Shown here piece by piece: positions 49,001 through 59,511 of a DNA stretch of 64,000 nucleotides. Both the position numbers and the translations under genes were made by a program. Origin of the DNA: Lenzites betulinus (taxonomy: Eukaryota; Basidiomycota; Agaricomycetes; Polyporales; Polyporaceae); NCBI GenBank assembly GCA_022264855.1, contig JABYQU010000010.1, positions 434,001-498,000 of the forward strand, written 5' to 3'. A model generated the notes under the pieces. The model saw only the letters and a program-made list of their open reading frames with translations. It was not told where the DNA came from and made no database searches. Position 1 is the stretch's first letter; every line of letters starts with the position of its first letter.

Positions 49001-52000
49001 ATGGCACCTACCGCATGCTATGGTTGTAACACGCGGGAGACTCCAACCACTGAAAACCGAACAAACCTAACAAACTCACATAACACGGATATCTCGAACG
49101 GCCAAGGTAACCTGCGCCTCGCGGGTGAAGGAAGAGATGGCGCCCCGAATGCCGAAACTGTCTTTGATGAACGCACTCGCGAGAATGGTGGTAGCGCCAC
49201 GCAGTGGGAGGAGCATGTGCGTGGCGCAGGGGCGGGGAGGCCGGACGACGGAAGAAGCTGCCGCGGTGGCACGAGGACAAGACTCAACCTAGCGTCGCTA
49301 AACGTAAACGGCTACGCCACAACGGGGGGCGACCTGGGTGGAAACAAATGGCTGATGATGAACCAACTGATCCGAGATGAAAAAATATGCATTCTGGCGC
49401 TACAAGAAACGCACCTGTCTGCCCGGAGGAGGGAGGAGCTGGAGGGGCTCTTCGGACAATACCTAAGTATCCTGTGTGGCGACGACGACCAAATGGACGC
49501 GAGAGCGGGGGGCGTGGCCTTCGTCATCAACAAGAGGAGGATGAACGCGGACGCATGTGAGACGACACTGCTCGTCCCGGGAAGGGCCCTGATGCTGAAA
49601 ATCCCGTGGACAAATGGCCGGGTCCTCACGATACTCAACGTGTACGCACCAAATGCCTCGGGGGAAAACGCTGACTTCTGGAAGACACTGAGAGAACTGA
49701 TCCCGCGAAAGCCGGACGTAATGATGGGGGACTTCAACGTCGTTGAGGATGGAATCGATAGGCTCCCGGCCAGGCGCGACCCGGGGCGCCCGACCTCGGA
49801 GCTCCGAACTCTGTGCCGCGAAATGCACCTGGTGGATGGTTGGAGAACAACAAACCCGACCCTAAGAGAATACACGTACATGCATGGCGCAACGGGCTCG
49901 CAGTCGAGACTCGATAGAATCTACGGTACAACAAGGACCCTTAGAGACGCGTCAGTGTGGACAATACGGGAAGCGGGCGTTCCGACGGACCATAAGATGG
50001 TTGCAGTGTCGCTCGCGAACAGAGCGGAGCCCTTCAAGGGGGGCGGCAGATGGTCCATGCCCACGCACCTCCTGGAGGACGCCGAGATGATCGCGACGAT
50101 GAAACGCATCGGGAGCGAATTTGTTGAGGAGGTAGACGCGATAACAGAGAGATCGGAAGCACGGAATCCGCAGACGGCATATGCCACGTTCAAAGAAAAG
50201 CTCCGACGCGAGGCCCGAGCGAGAGCAAAGACCAAAATACCGAAAGTCCGAAGACGGCTTGAGAGCATGCGCCTAGACTTGAAAGCAACCCTGAACCCGA
50301 GGGAGGGGAGCGCGGATGAGGCGAGTGCGAGGTCCCATGCTGCGATACTGCAGGACCGGATCACAAAACTAGAGACAAAGTACTTCAGTATGAAAAGACG
50401 AACGGTCGAGGAGGCGCACTGGGAGAGGGACGAAAAGATATCCAAACAGTGGATACGGAAAAACGCCACTCCCCTCCCGCCAACCACGATTGCGGAACTC
50501 GCTGAGAGATGTGGGGAGAGAACGACATACACCACCCATGCGAAGAGAATGGCCGAGATCGCCAAGAAGCACTATGATGACCTCCAGAGAGATGAACCGC
50601 TTGAGCAGAACGAGCCGCATGAGGAGTACATCGCCCGAGCACTAGAAGACACGAACACTGCAATCACGAACAGACAGAAAGCAAAGATAGCCTCGAAACT
50701 CACAAGGACGGAAGTAGAGGAGGCGGTTCGGGCGGCTGCCGGGGGCAAAGCACCGGGCCTGGACGGCCTCCCGACAGAAGTCTGGAAAGCGTATGTGAGA
50801 TGGCATGACGCCGACAAAAAGAGAACGGGGACGGGTGTGGACGTAATAAAGGCACTCACAAAGGTCTTCAACGACATATCGGCCTATGGTACCATCGTGG
50901 GATCGGACTTCGCGGAGGGCGTGATATGCCCTATCTATAAACTCAAAAAAGATAAGCGTGAGATTGTCAACTATAGACCAATAACGCTCCTGAACTCAGA
51001 CTACAAGGTAATGACGAGAGTAATGGCGTCGAGGCTTGCGGCCCTTGCGCATACGATCATCCACCCGGACCAGGCGGGCTTCATCCCAGGGAGAACGATC
51101 TTTGATCAAATCAACCTGAATAAGATGGTCATTGAGTACGCGGAAGCTGAGGAGGCTAATGGCGTAATTGTAGCCCTGGACCAAGAGAAAGCATACGATA
51201 GGATTGACCACACGTACATCATGGCTGTCTTGAGACACATGAACTTCCCGGAATCCTTCATCAGGACGGTCCGTGTACTGTACGAGCGGGCCACGAGCTG
51301 CGTTATGCTCAACGGTGTAAGAAGCTCATCCTTCGCGATCACGAGAGGAGTCAGGCAGGGGGACCCAATGTCCTGCCTCCTCTTTGTCATAGCAATCGAA
51401 CCCTTGGCGTGCGCCCTGAGAAGATCGCAGATAGCGGGCTTGATGTGCCAGGAGGGACTGAGCGCCTGGTGACTGCGCTGTTTGCCGACGACACGACGAT
51501 CTTCCTAGGTGAAACCGACAACTATGGGATGATCGAGGATGTGACAGGAAGGTGGTGCAGGGCGTCGAGGGCGAGGTTTAACATGGAAAAGACTGAAATC
51601 ATCCCAGTGGGATCCCCGGAATACAGAAAAAGAGTGTGGGAGACGAGGGGCATGCGCATCGGGGCGCCGCCGCTCCCGCCGAACGTCCGCATTGCGAAAG
51701 ACGGGGAGGCGATAAGATCCCTTGGTGCGTGGATCGGAAACAAGACGGATGATGCTGCCCCGTGGACGCCGGTCCTCGCCGCGATCGAACGTGCCCTGGA
51801 GAAGTGGGAGAAGGGCCGGCCGTCGTTAAAGGGAAGACGCCTCATCGTTGGCATGGAAGTAGGTGGCCGCACGCAATTCCTTGCAAAGGCGCAGGGGATG
51901 CCGAGCGACGTGGAAGGCAAGCTGAAAAAGATTGTGAGCACCTTCGTATGGGCGGGCGACAGACACCCGCGGGTGTGCAGCGATGTTGTCAACGCGGAAG

Positions 52001-54090
52001 TCGAGGAAGGGGGTCTGGGCATACTTGATATAGCGGCGAGGAACGACGCAATACAGCTTATGCTCGTGAAAGATTACCTAAACCTATCCCCAAAGAGACC
52101 GAAGTGGGCAATGCTGGCGGACGCGCTCATCGCAAGGGCGACGACGGCCGCAAGCCCTAAAATGCACCCAAAAATGAGGATCAACCTCTTCCTGCAAAAA
52201 TGGGATGTGGACGCGAGATCTAACTCACCGCTCCCCCCCATGATCCGCAAAATGATATGCGCGGCGCGAAAATACGGGGTCCGCTGCTGCGCGAAGCTGC
52301 CATCCAGGGATCTCAAGGACCTGATGCCGGTGTGGCACCACGTTGGGACAGTGTCTAGCCGAGCACGAGCTAGGAGAGAGGTAATGGACTGCCTTTGCCT
52401 AAAGCACGATGTCAGCACGGTTGGTGAATGTATGGCAGTGGCGAAGCGCATCGAGGCGTGGGAAGAAGGGCATGAGGACCACAAGGACTGCGTGTGCCCG
52501 CAATGCACGACGGACAGGGGGGTGAGCGGATGTAGAGCACCGCACGCCTGTGCGAAAGCGGCAGAAAGGCTAATTGCGAACATTGGCCCGAAGTGGAACC
52601 CGGGGATGGATGGCAATGTGGACGGACTTACCCTCACGAGGCGCCGCGTGGAGGACAACGCAAGAGCATGGGGAACAAACGACCGAGTCACCTTCAACCC
52701 GACGATAAGGCAGGAGGGCCCGGCGGCGAACGCGATCAGAGTCTTCGCAGCGAGCGCGGATGGAGACGAGTGGGCCACGAGAGCGCCGCGCCCATTCGCG
52801 GTAGACGAGGAGTCTGTGGAAGTTTACCTGGATGGCTCCTGCGTGCATGGGCGCGAGGGTACCCCTCGCGCGGGCTGTGGAATATGGTACGGCGACGGAG
52901 ACCCGAGGAACAAGGCTGTGCGAGTAAGCTGCGAACGGCAGACCAACCAAGTCGCGGAACTTGAGGCTGTGCGGATCGCGGCCACGGACGTCCCCCCATT
53001 CGCCCCCCTACACATCGTCTCAGACTCACGATATGTAATTGACGGCCTAACAAAGCATGTGCAGAAATGGGAGGACATTGGGTGGATCAACGTAGCAAAC
53101 GCACCGGTGCTGAAGAAAGTAGTGGCCGCCTTGAGGGCGAGGAGCGCTCCGACGACGTTCCGCTGGGTAAAGGGACACTCGGGCGTCAAAGGAAACGATG
53201 AAGCGGATGCCCTCGCCAAAACTGGGGCAAGCTACCCCCAGGTTTTCGGACCGACGGAGAGAGTAAGGACGAAATTCCTCAAGGAGGGAGCGTCCCTCCC
53301 CAAACTTACACAGAGCCTGGCGTATAAAGGGATTAGGGCGAGGAAGGCGTGCCCCGCGCGGCCGACTACGATACGCAATACTCTGGCGGCAATAACTTAC
53401 CTCGAAGAGAGGGGGGGGGGGAGCGTAGACGCATCGCGGGTGTGGACGGCGCTACGTGAAGACCTGATCCGGAAGCAGGCCAGGGACTTCCTCTGGAAAG
53501 CCCTGCACGGCGCGCTGCGTGTGGGCCCCTACTGGGGCCACATAGAGGGCTATGAGGGGAGAGCGCGGTGCGGCGTTTGTGGGACCACGGAGGACCTCAA
53601 CCACATCCTCGTGGAGTGCGGGACGCCGGAGAGAAAACGAATCTGGGAGCTCACTGAGGCGGCCCTGAGGAAGAAGGGGGTCTGCATGGGCAGGGTAACG
53701 CTGGGCTTTGCACTGGGAGCTCATGCAGCTGTAGTTAGGAAGGACAGCGGATCCCCGAACCACGCTGCGACGCGAATATTGAGAATCGCCGCGTCTGAAG
53801 CGGCGCACCTCATCTGGGTAATGCGATGTGAAAGGGTCATCACACGAGAGAACCGCGCAAACGAGACTTACACGGATCGCGAAATAACGCGCAGATGGCA
53901 GGCGGTGATGACGAGACGCCTGAGGATGGACCAAGCGACTGCGAGGCGCGCGGGACCGAGGAAGAGAGCAGCGAGGCTAGGCCTGATAGAACGAACGTGG
54001 GGGGGCCTGGTTGAAAACATAGATGACCTCCCACCCAATTGGGCGTTGTGCGCGGGGGTTTTAGTGGGTATACCGACGGACCTGGGTTAG
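49001..54090 (+). pseudogene. LINE ORF2: AP endonuclease, reverse transcriptase, RNase H; broken by a frameshift
   Basis: The first part (ATG 49001, stop ending 51472) has the AP-endonuclease motifs LNLASLNVNGYA, LALQETHL, ILNVYAPN, MMGDFNVVED, SRLDRIYG and PTDHKMVAV. RT blocks follow: APGLDGLPTEVW, NYRPITLLNSDYKV, DQAGFIPGRTIFDQ, VALDQEKAYDRI (catalytic Asp) and GVRQGDPMSCLLF. The rest (51409-54090) is in another frame and carries the ALFADDTTIFL block, RNase H (VYLDGSCV, NQVAELEAV, HIVSDSRYVIDGL, GHSGVKGNDEADALAK) and a CCHC-like motif (CGVCGTTEDLNHILVEC). The two frames overlap by 64 nt between RT blocks 4 and 5, so this copy lacks a continuous RT unless it is a base-call error or recoded. 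All visible catalytic residues are kept. Confidence 0.9.
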
Positions 54091-54156
54091 TGGCGGGTCG
54101 CGGGGAGCCCCACACTGCGATGGCATTGTCCACGCGTGCGTAACGCATTTCCCCCG

Positions 54157-54235
54157 GTGGTGTAGGGGCCAGAGGCCCCGAACTCCTGCACATCCTACGG
54201 AAGCGGCTGTCGCCTGCGCGCCGTAGGAGCACCAC
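54157..54235 (+). ncRNA. structured 3' end of the LINE RNA
   Basis: An outer stem GTGGTG (54157-54162) pairs with CACCAC (54230-54235) and closes two hairpins: GGGGCC/GGCCCC around AGA (54165-54179) and CCTACGG/CCGTAGG (54194-54227). The poly(A) starts directly after the outer stem. Stringent-type LINEs use a 3' stem-loop as the RT recognition site, so this is a likely equivalent. That function is inferred. Confidence 0.7.
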
Positions 54236-54257
54236 AAAAAAAAAAAAAAAAAAAAAA

Positions 54258-54275
54258 GAGAGAGCACAGACGGGG
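54258..54275 (+). repeat. target-site duplication, right copy
   Basis: Identical to 42616-42633 and directly after the 22-A tail, marking the 3' boundary of the LINE. Confidence 0.9.
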
Positions 54276-54376
54276 CGCTCATGTGGATGGGCAGAGAGAG
54301 GACGTGCGAGTGCGGGTGAGGTGAGACCGCGCGAGCGTTGAGTCTGACGACCCGACCCCGGCTTTCGCGGACGCGG

Positions 54377-54404
54377 CACGTGCGCCCCCCGCTCCCGTCA
54401 CGTG
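54377..54404 (+). promoter_or_regulatory. pair of CACGTG E-boxes
   Basis: Two palindromic CACGTG sites at 54377-54382 and 54399-54404, 22 bp apart (about two helical turns), 124-151 bp before the start codon at 54528. Such sites bind bHLH factors such as Cbf1 or Pho4. They probably served the divergent hydrolase gene as well before the LINE insertion. Confidence 0.5.
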
Positions 54405-54527
54405 TCCCATCGCGCGAAGGCGTTGTTGCGCTCTGTTTGGCCGCGCCTCATTCGGCGCAGGCTCTCGCTCCTCGCCTCCCTCGTCCAGGGCGTGCACACA
54501 CACGAGCCGCGACGGCTACCGCTTCCT

Positions 54528-57500
54528 ATGCAGCATACATCCACCTCCGACCCCCCTGCCCTCGCTCTCGACGACATCCTCCACCCCATGTCTCCCTCCC
54601 CCACCCCGCTGCCCCCCGAATCATCCTCCTCTGTCCAACGCTTTCTCTTCGATCCAAATGACCTCCCCACCTCGATCATGCACCTGGCCGCCCAGGAACA
54701 CAGAGCCACCACCCCAGAGCCCGTAGACTACGACGAGCTCGAGTCCATGCGTGCCCGCGTCCAGGAGTTTGCCCTCTCCCACCGCACAGTCGAAGCTGAA
54801 CTCGCCGCCATGGTGCGCCCGTCCGTGCTATGGCCCGCAGAATCTCCCTGAACTCTGCCCGGAAAAGGTATTGCGTCTGATATCCCAAATCATGCTCCAT
54901 CCCTCTCCTACCCAACTCGCCCTCCAGGCGGACATCATCGCAAACCTTTCCTTTCAGCGTGACTCCCTACTCCGCGAACGAGAGGAAGAACTCAGTCGCT
55001 GGAACTCCGAAAGGGAAGCCTGGCTGAGAACGGCTAATGTACTCAGTGCAAAGGCCTTTGTCGCGCGAGAGCCCGCAACGAGGGATCCAGTATGTAGTCG
55101 TTCTCTTGTATCTCTGTTCATTTCGGAACCAAGATTTAATCTCAAGTTGAAGGAAACCCAGCGCTACATCGCGCGCCTAGAGGATGACCTGAAAACATCC
55201 CGCCGTAGGGTCAGCTTTGATCTTGAATGGCATGTGCATACCTCCATCTCACCCTTTCTCTTTCTCTAGCTTTTAGACACACAGACACGCCTCACGGCCG
55301 TTGAGCGGGAGCTGTCTCGCCTCCGCCCTTTACTTGCCTTACACGCCACGATTCTCAGGGACCCTCAACTACGGCGACCAGAGCACCACTCATCTCTCTT
55401 GATAGGCCCTATCGATACGGATACGCACAACTATCATCATACCGCGCCAAATATCGTTTTCACCTCAGCAACACAAACCAATGTGGACCCACAGGCGGAT
55501 GATGGCACGAGACTACTAAATCCGGGTCTCTTGACATCCCAGCCTTCGCGCACTTCCAAGCACAGATCCGATAAACCCCATCGGAAAGAGCGCGACAAGG
55601 ACCGCGAGAGGGACAAGAAACATCGATCACGTAGTGGGCAAGCGTCCGCCCTCCCGCTCCTCGCGGACGCGCGCGCAGAATGCATCCTCGTCGCAGCGCG
55701 TAAGCTCGGACGTCTCCGCGCCGGCGTCGTCTCTGGGTTTATCAAGGAGCGCACCAAGCCCGACGGCGAGCATACAACCGCCCCACCCGTACACCCAGAC
55801 CCCGGCAACTTCCTCCTCTCTCCCCCAACCCCACAACAACGCCCGCGCACGGTCAGTGGGACACCCGCGCGCGCCGCGCACGACACCGAAGCGCGCTCGT
55901 CCAGCCCGCCAGTACCTCTCTCTGCAGCGTACCAACCTGTACCGGGCCCCAAAAGCACACAACGGCGGCTCGCGCCCTCTCCATTCCCGCCCGCCGGCCC
56001 CGCACACGCTCATGCTCACCCGTCCATGCAGCCCTTCCCCGTCACGGCGCACGGCCGACATCCACAGCACCCGCTGCCGCACCCCGGGTTCATGTACTTC
56101 GCCCCGCCGCCCGGGTCCGCCCCGGGGCCGAGCGGCAGCGGCAGTGGCGGCGGCGGCGGGGTCCCATTCGTCATGCCCGTGTCGTGGGCGACGGTGCCCG
56201 GCACGCCCCCAGGCGCGCACGCGAGTTCCTCCCGCCACGCGCAGAGCGCAACGAACGTGCACACTCCATCGCGTACACAGGGCGGCGCGCCGAACGAGGG
56301 CGCGTCGACGCCCATGGACTCGCTCGTGAACGCCGCGCGCACGCTTATCGAGGACGAGGACTACGACGGCGACGGGCCAGGGGAGGGCGCACAGACCGAC
56401 GTCGAGGCCGACCTCGCGCCCTCTACCATCCCGCCGGCAGAGCTCGAGGAGGTACAGGAAGAAGCTCCGATGCGACGACGGGGCACCCGCAGACGCGCCC
56501 CCGCGGCGCCCCCCGACAGTCCATTACCGAAGCGGCGCAGGGTCGGCGGCGGTGCGGCGAACGGGATCGTCCTGCCCCCGCCTCCCGAGGCGGGTCCCAG
56601 CACGGCGCGAGCCGCGCCGCGGAGGGGCAGGGCCGCTGCTGCCGTGGCGCCGCCGCCGCAAGAGAAACCGAAGGCACGCGGGCGCGCGAAGGGCAAGGGC
56701 AAAGCGAAGGACGTGCCCGCACCGGCACCGGCAGCTGCGTCAGGGACAGTGCGGGCCGTGCACGCGCCGCAGGTCGCGCGGATACGGAGTGCGCTAGACG
56801 TGCTCGCGGACCAGGCGGCGCAGGAGCAGGAGCGCCTGCCGTCGCTGGATGTGGCGAGTCGGCGGGGGAGCGAGAGTGAGGGACGGGAGGAGGGCGGGGG
56901 GATGGATGTGGACGCTGTGGACGCCGCTGCCGAGGTGGTGGTGGTTGGCGAGGAGGAGGGGGATGTTGGAGGCCAGGCGGCTGGGGATGGGATGCAAGCG
57001 GTTGAGGCTGCGGTCGAAGGCGCGGATGCCGAGGTCGAGGCTGCGGATGCTGATGTTGAGGTGGTGGAGAGTGGGGTCGAGGAAGAGCCTGTCGTGGCGC
57101 CGCTGCTTGAGGCGCACGACGTGGCTGTTGACCTGGAGCCAGTTCCAGCGTCGGTGTCGGTGTCGATGTCGGTGTCGGAGGCGCAGGAGGAGCCTGTCGC
57201 CGAGCTAGTCGAGACGGGAATGCCTGCCAACCCTCAAGCTCAGGACCAACAACGGGCTATCGACGTCGCCGCCGCCCTCCCCGACGAACCACAGTCCATC
57301 CCAGCGGACGAGGACCCCATTCCCGCCGATACACCGCCGCCGCCAGACGAATCTGAGGCCCGAGCTGAAGACCCCGTCGCGCATCTGCAAACTGAGCATC
57401 CGCCGCCGTCCTCGCCGCTCCTGACACCATCACCACCGTCCCTGGGACCGCCCCTTCCTCTCGCCACAGCACCGCTCCCGCCCGCGGACGGCCCATCACA

Positions 57501-57777
57501 GCCCAGTCCACCCGCCACGCCCGCACCCGAGTCTCCGCACGACCGTCCGCGTACAGCGTCACCGCTCCCGCAGACGTCCACGCCCACGATCGCGTCCGAG
57601 CCGACGTCCACGAACTCGGGGATGGGTACGACTGTAGTGGGCGCCGGGGACGATCCTTCCACCCAGCCTTCTGTTGCTGCTCCTCCGCGAGCGAGCCCGT
57701 TAGGAGGACCTGCCGAGATCGAGAGCGGGGACGAGGACGCGGAGGGGTCCGTGGTGGACGAGACGGACCTCGCATGA
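54528..57777 (+). CDS. coiled-coil and disordered protein, function unknown
   Basis: Four exons (54528-54812, 54928-55089, 55147-55209, 55270-57777) keep frame and give 1,005 residues. I do not recognise the family. Residues 70-210 are a charged coiled coil (YDELESMRARVQEF, SFQRDSLLREREEEL, TQRYIARLEDDLK, LTAVERELSRLRPLL). The remainder is disordered: a basic patch (HRKERDKDRERDKKHR), long Pro/Ala stretches, an AT-hook-like segment (KARGRAKGKGKAKD) and a very acidic Val/Glu/Ala/Asp region near residues 680-800. The basic and acidic mix suggests a nuclear role, but this is a guess. The start is the first ATG in frame. The LINE tail ends 270 bp upstream, so its promoter is truncated to that distance. 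Confidence 0.82.
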
Positions 57778-58223
57778 GTCAGAGGGCGTCCCCTGTCGCT
57801 CCATGTTTCATGCATTATGGCTGGCCTAGCATATTCATATATGTGCATCATGTATAAACGGGTCGTTGGGTGAACCCGTTTTTGTGCTTGTTGGGGACTA
57901 CCACCATGCTCTGTACTCTCTGTACCTATGTACATGTACTGCTTCACATATGATTTGCATCACAGCTCTAGATCTTATGCGTATAGTGGCAAGGCCACTG
58001 GTGTGCTGCTACGCATGATGCTTCCCTACAGCCTCTCGTAGTACCAGCGTCCCGACGATGCGCAGCGCAGTGTACGAACTCAGTCTGAGCCTCTGTATGA
58101 GGCACCAAATGAAATAAGCCAATGAAACACACACGACTTCCTACAAACACCCGCGGCTCCCCGTCGCCACGAGTGCAAAACCACGCCATATGCTCCCGAA
58201 ACCCGAACCAGCCCGGGGTCCAA
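57778..58223. other. convergent 3' region
   Basis: About 450 bp between convergent stop codons. Contains a TATAAACGGGTCG...AACCCGTTTTTG inverted repeat near 57852-57883 that could help end transcription. No gene. Confidence 0.4.
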
Positions 58224-59511
58224 TCAGCTCTCCGTATACTCCGGCGGCACCTCCGAGACCCCCGCGTCCGACAATATGTCCTCCAGCGCGTGCGCGCCCT
58301 CCCCGAGCGCAGGCGCGGGCGTCGGTGCACGCACAGGCACGGGCACGAATCGGATCCCCGAGTCCGCATGGAAGATCGAGCGCACCGACACCGCGTCCGC
58401 GTCCGCCCCCGCCATCGCCTTCCCAAGCGGACTCGGCACGACGGGCACGCTGCCCAGTGCGGCGAACATCGCGGGGGGCGTCCCCGGCCGGTGCATGACC
58501 GCCGGCGGGGTCGCGGGGCGGGTGTGTGTGTACCCGAGCTTGGGCGAGGACGGGCGCGAGCTGGGGTTGTAGGATGCGGTGCGGTGCGTGTCTGGTGCTG
58601 TGGGCGCGTAGATGGAGTCGGGGGCGTAGCTTGGGTCGTAGCTCGGGTGATGGGGGGCGGGGTGCTCGTTGCTGGCGTATGAGGAGTCGAACGCTGTGGT
58701 TGAGGGGGCGATGAAGGGGACGACGTGTGCTTTGGGCTCTGCGGTATGCTGCGTGAGAGGGGGGCGCGGGGGAGCGCGTGGTTACTTACCTTCCTCGAGG
58801 AGATCGACCTTTGTGGCGGCGTGGTAGTGATATGTGCCATGCTTCTTATAGCGGAAGAGATAGAACCATAGCGCGAACACGATCAGCCCCAGGCCGATGA
58901 GGCCCCCTATTACACCCCCTACGATCGCGCCGACTGGAGCTCTTGAGCTAGTAGCAGGTGCGGTAGAGCTGGTTGGGGATGGGGAAGCTGATACTGAGGT
59001 GCTTGTGGGTTGGGATGTTGTACTTGACGCGGAAGGAACGAGCGGGGTGTACTGTATGTAGTCGAGTGCAAAGGGCCAGTCTTGTTCGCCGTTGTTGACC
59101 AGTATCTGCAGAGTATGCAGCCCTGCGGAGAGATTGTGCGAGTCGAAGAACTGGTGTGAGTATTCGGGGGTCTTGACGGGAGGACTGCTGACGATATTGG
59201 GGGTGCCGCCGTCTATGGAGAACGAAATCGAAGGTGCTATCGAAGTCGTGTTCTTTGCCGGCGACGGGTTCGCAACACCGAAGACCACCACTTCCGTGCC
59301 TTCGAGCCGTGTTAACTAAAGAGAAGGTCGAGCGACGAAGATCAATCTGCTCACCATTGAAAGCGAACTTCGCCACCGCGTTTGTGAAGCCGGCGGTATA
59401 GGTGCCCCCCTGGACGTTCTGCTGGCCTAGGTCGTGGATCCATAGGCTCGGATTCTGGTAGTCGATGGCATTAGTGTCGTAGTCGTCGACATTTACGGGT
59501 TGGGTGGCCAT
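58224..59511 (-). CDS. single-pass membrane protein with an ectodomain of the fungal FNG-TEVVVFG type
   Basis: The start at 59511 gives MATQPVNVDDYDTNAIDYQNPSLW. After an intron (the junction reads FAFNG-TEVVVFGV) comes a beta-rich ectodomain with SISFSIDGGTPN and LSAGLHTLQILVNNG. This layout (WIHDLGQ, GGTYTAGFTNAVAKFAFNG, DYIQYTP) occurs in many basidiomycete surface proteins of unknown role and may form a jelly-roll fold. A Ser/Thr-rich stalk, one membrane helix (VGAIVGGVIGGLIGLGLIVFALWFYLF, starting near 58930) and a basic stop-transfer follow. After another intron a Pro/Ser-rich cytoplasmic tail ends in PPEYTES. No signal peptide precedes the ectodomain in this model, so an upstream exon may be missing. 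Confidence 0.78.

Larger units (their letters stand above)
42634..54257 (+). mobile_element. long non-LTR retrotransposon (LINE with APE, RT and RNase H), nearly intact
   Basis: Bounded by a perfect 18-bp target-site duplication and ending in 22 A residues (54236-54257). Order: 3.3 kb leader with extra ORF, gag-like ORF1, then AP endonuclease, reverse transcriptase and RNase H. There are no terminal repeats or integrase, which excludes LTR elements. The presence of APE and RNase H together fits the I/Tad group, and Tad-type elements are common in fungi; clade placement needs a tree. At 11.6 kb it is well above the usual 5-8 kb. The sense strand is T-poor from end to end, supporting one unit rather than nested pieces. 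The perfect duplication and tail argue for a recent insertion. The only clear lesion is a frame break in RT. Confidence 0.93.

Noticed and set aside
51409..51475. Programmed -1 frameshift in ORF2
   Set aside because: No X XXY YYZ slippery site or clear downstream pseudoknot; the domain is interrupted inside RT rather than at a domain boundary.
42634..54257. LTR retrotransposon or endogenous virus
   Set aside because: No terminal repeats, protease or integrase; AP endonuclease, poly(A) and target-site duplication fit a LINE.
56361..57230. 289-codon minus-strand Ser/Ala-rich frame
   Set aside because: Antisense of the acidic Val/Glu/Ala region of the gene at 54528-57777.
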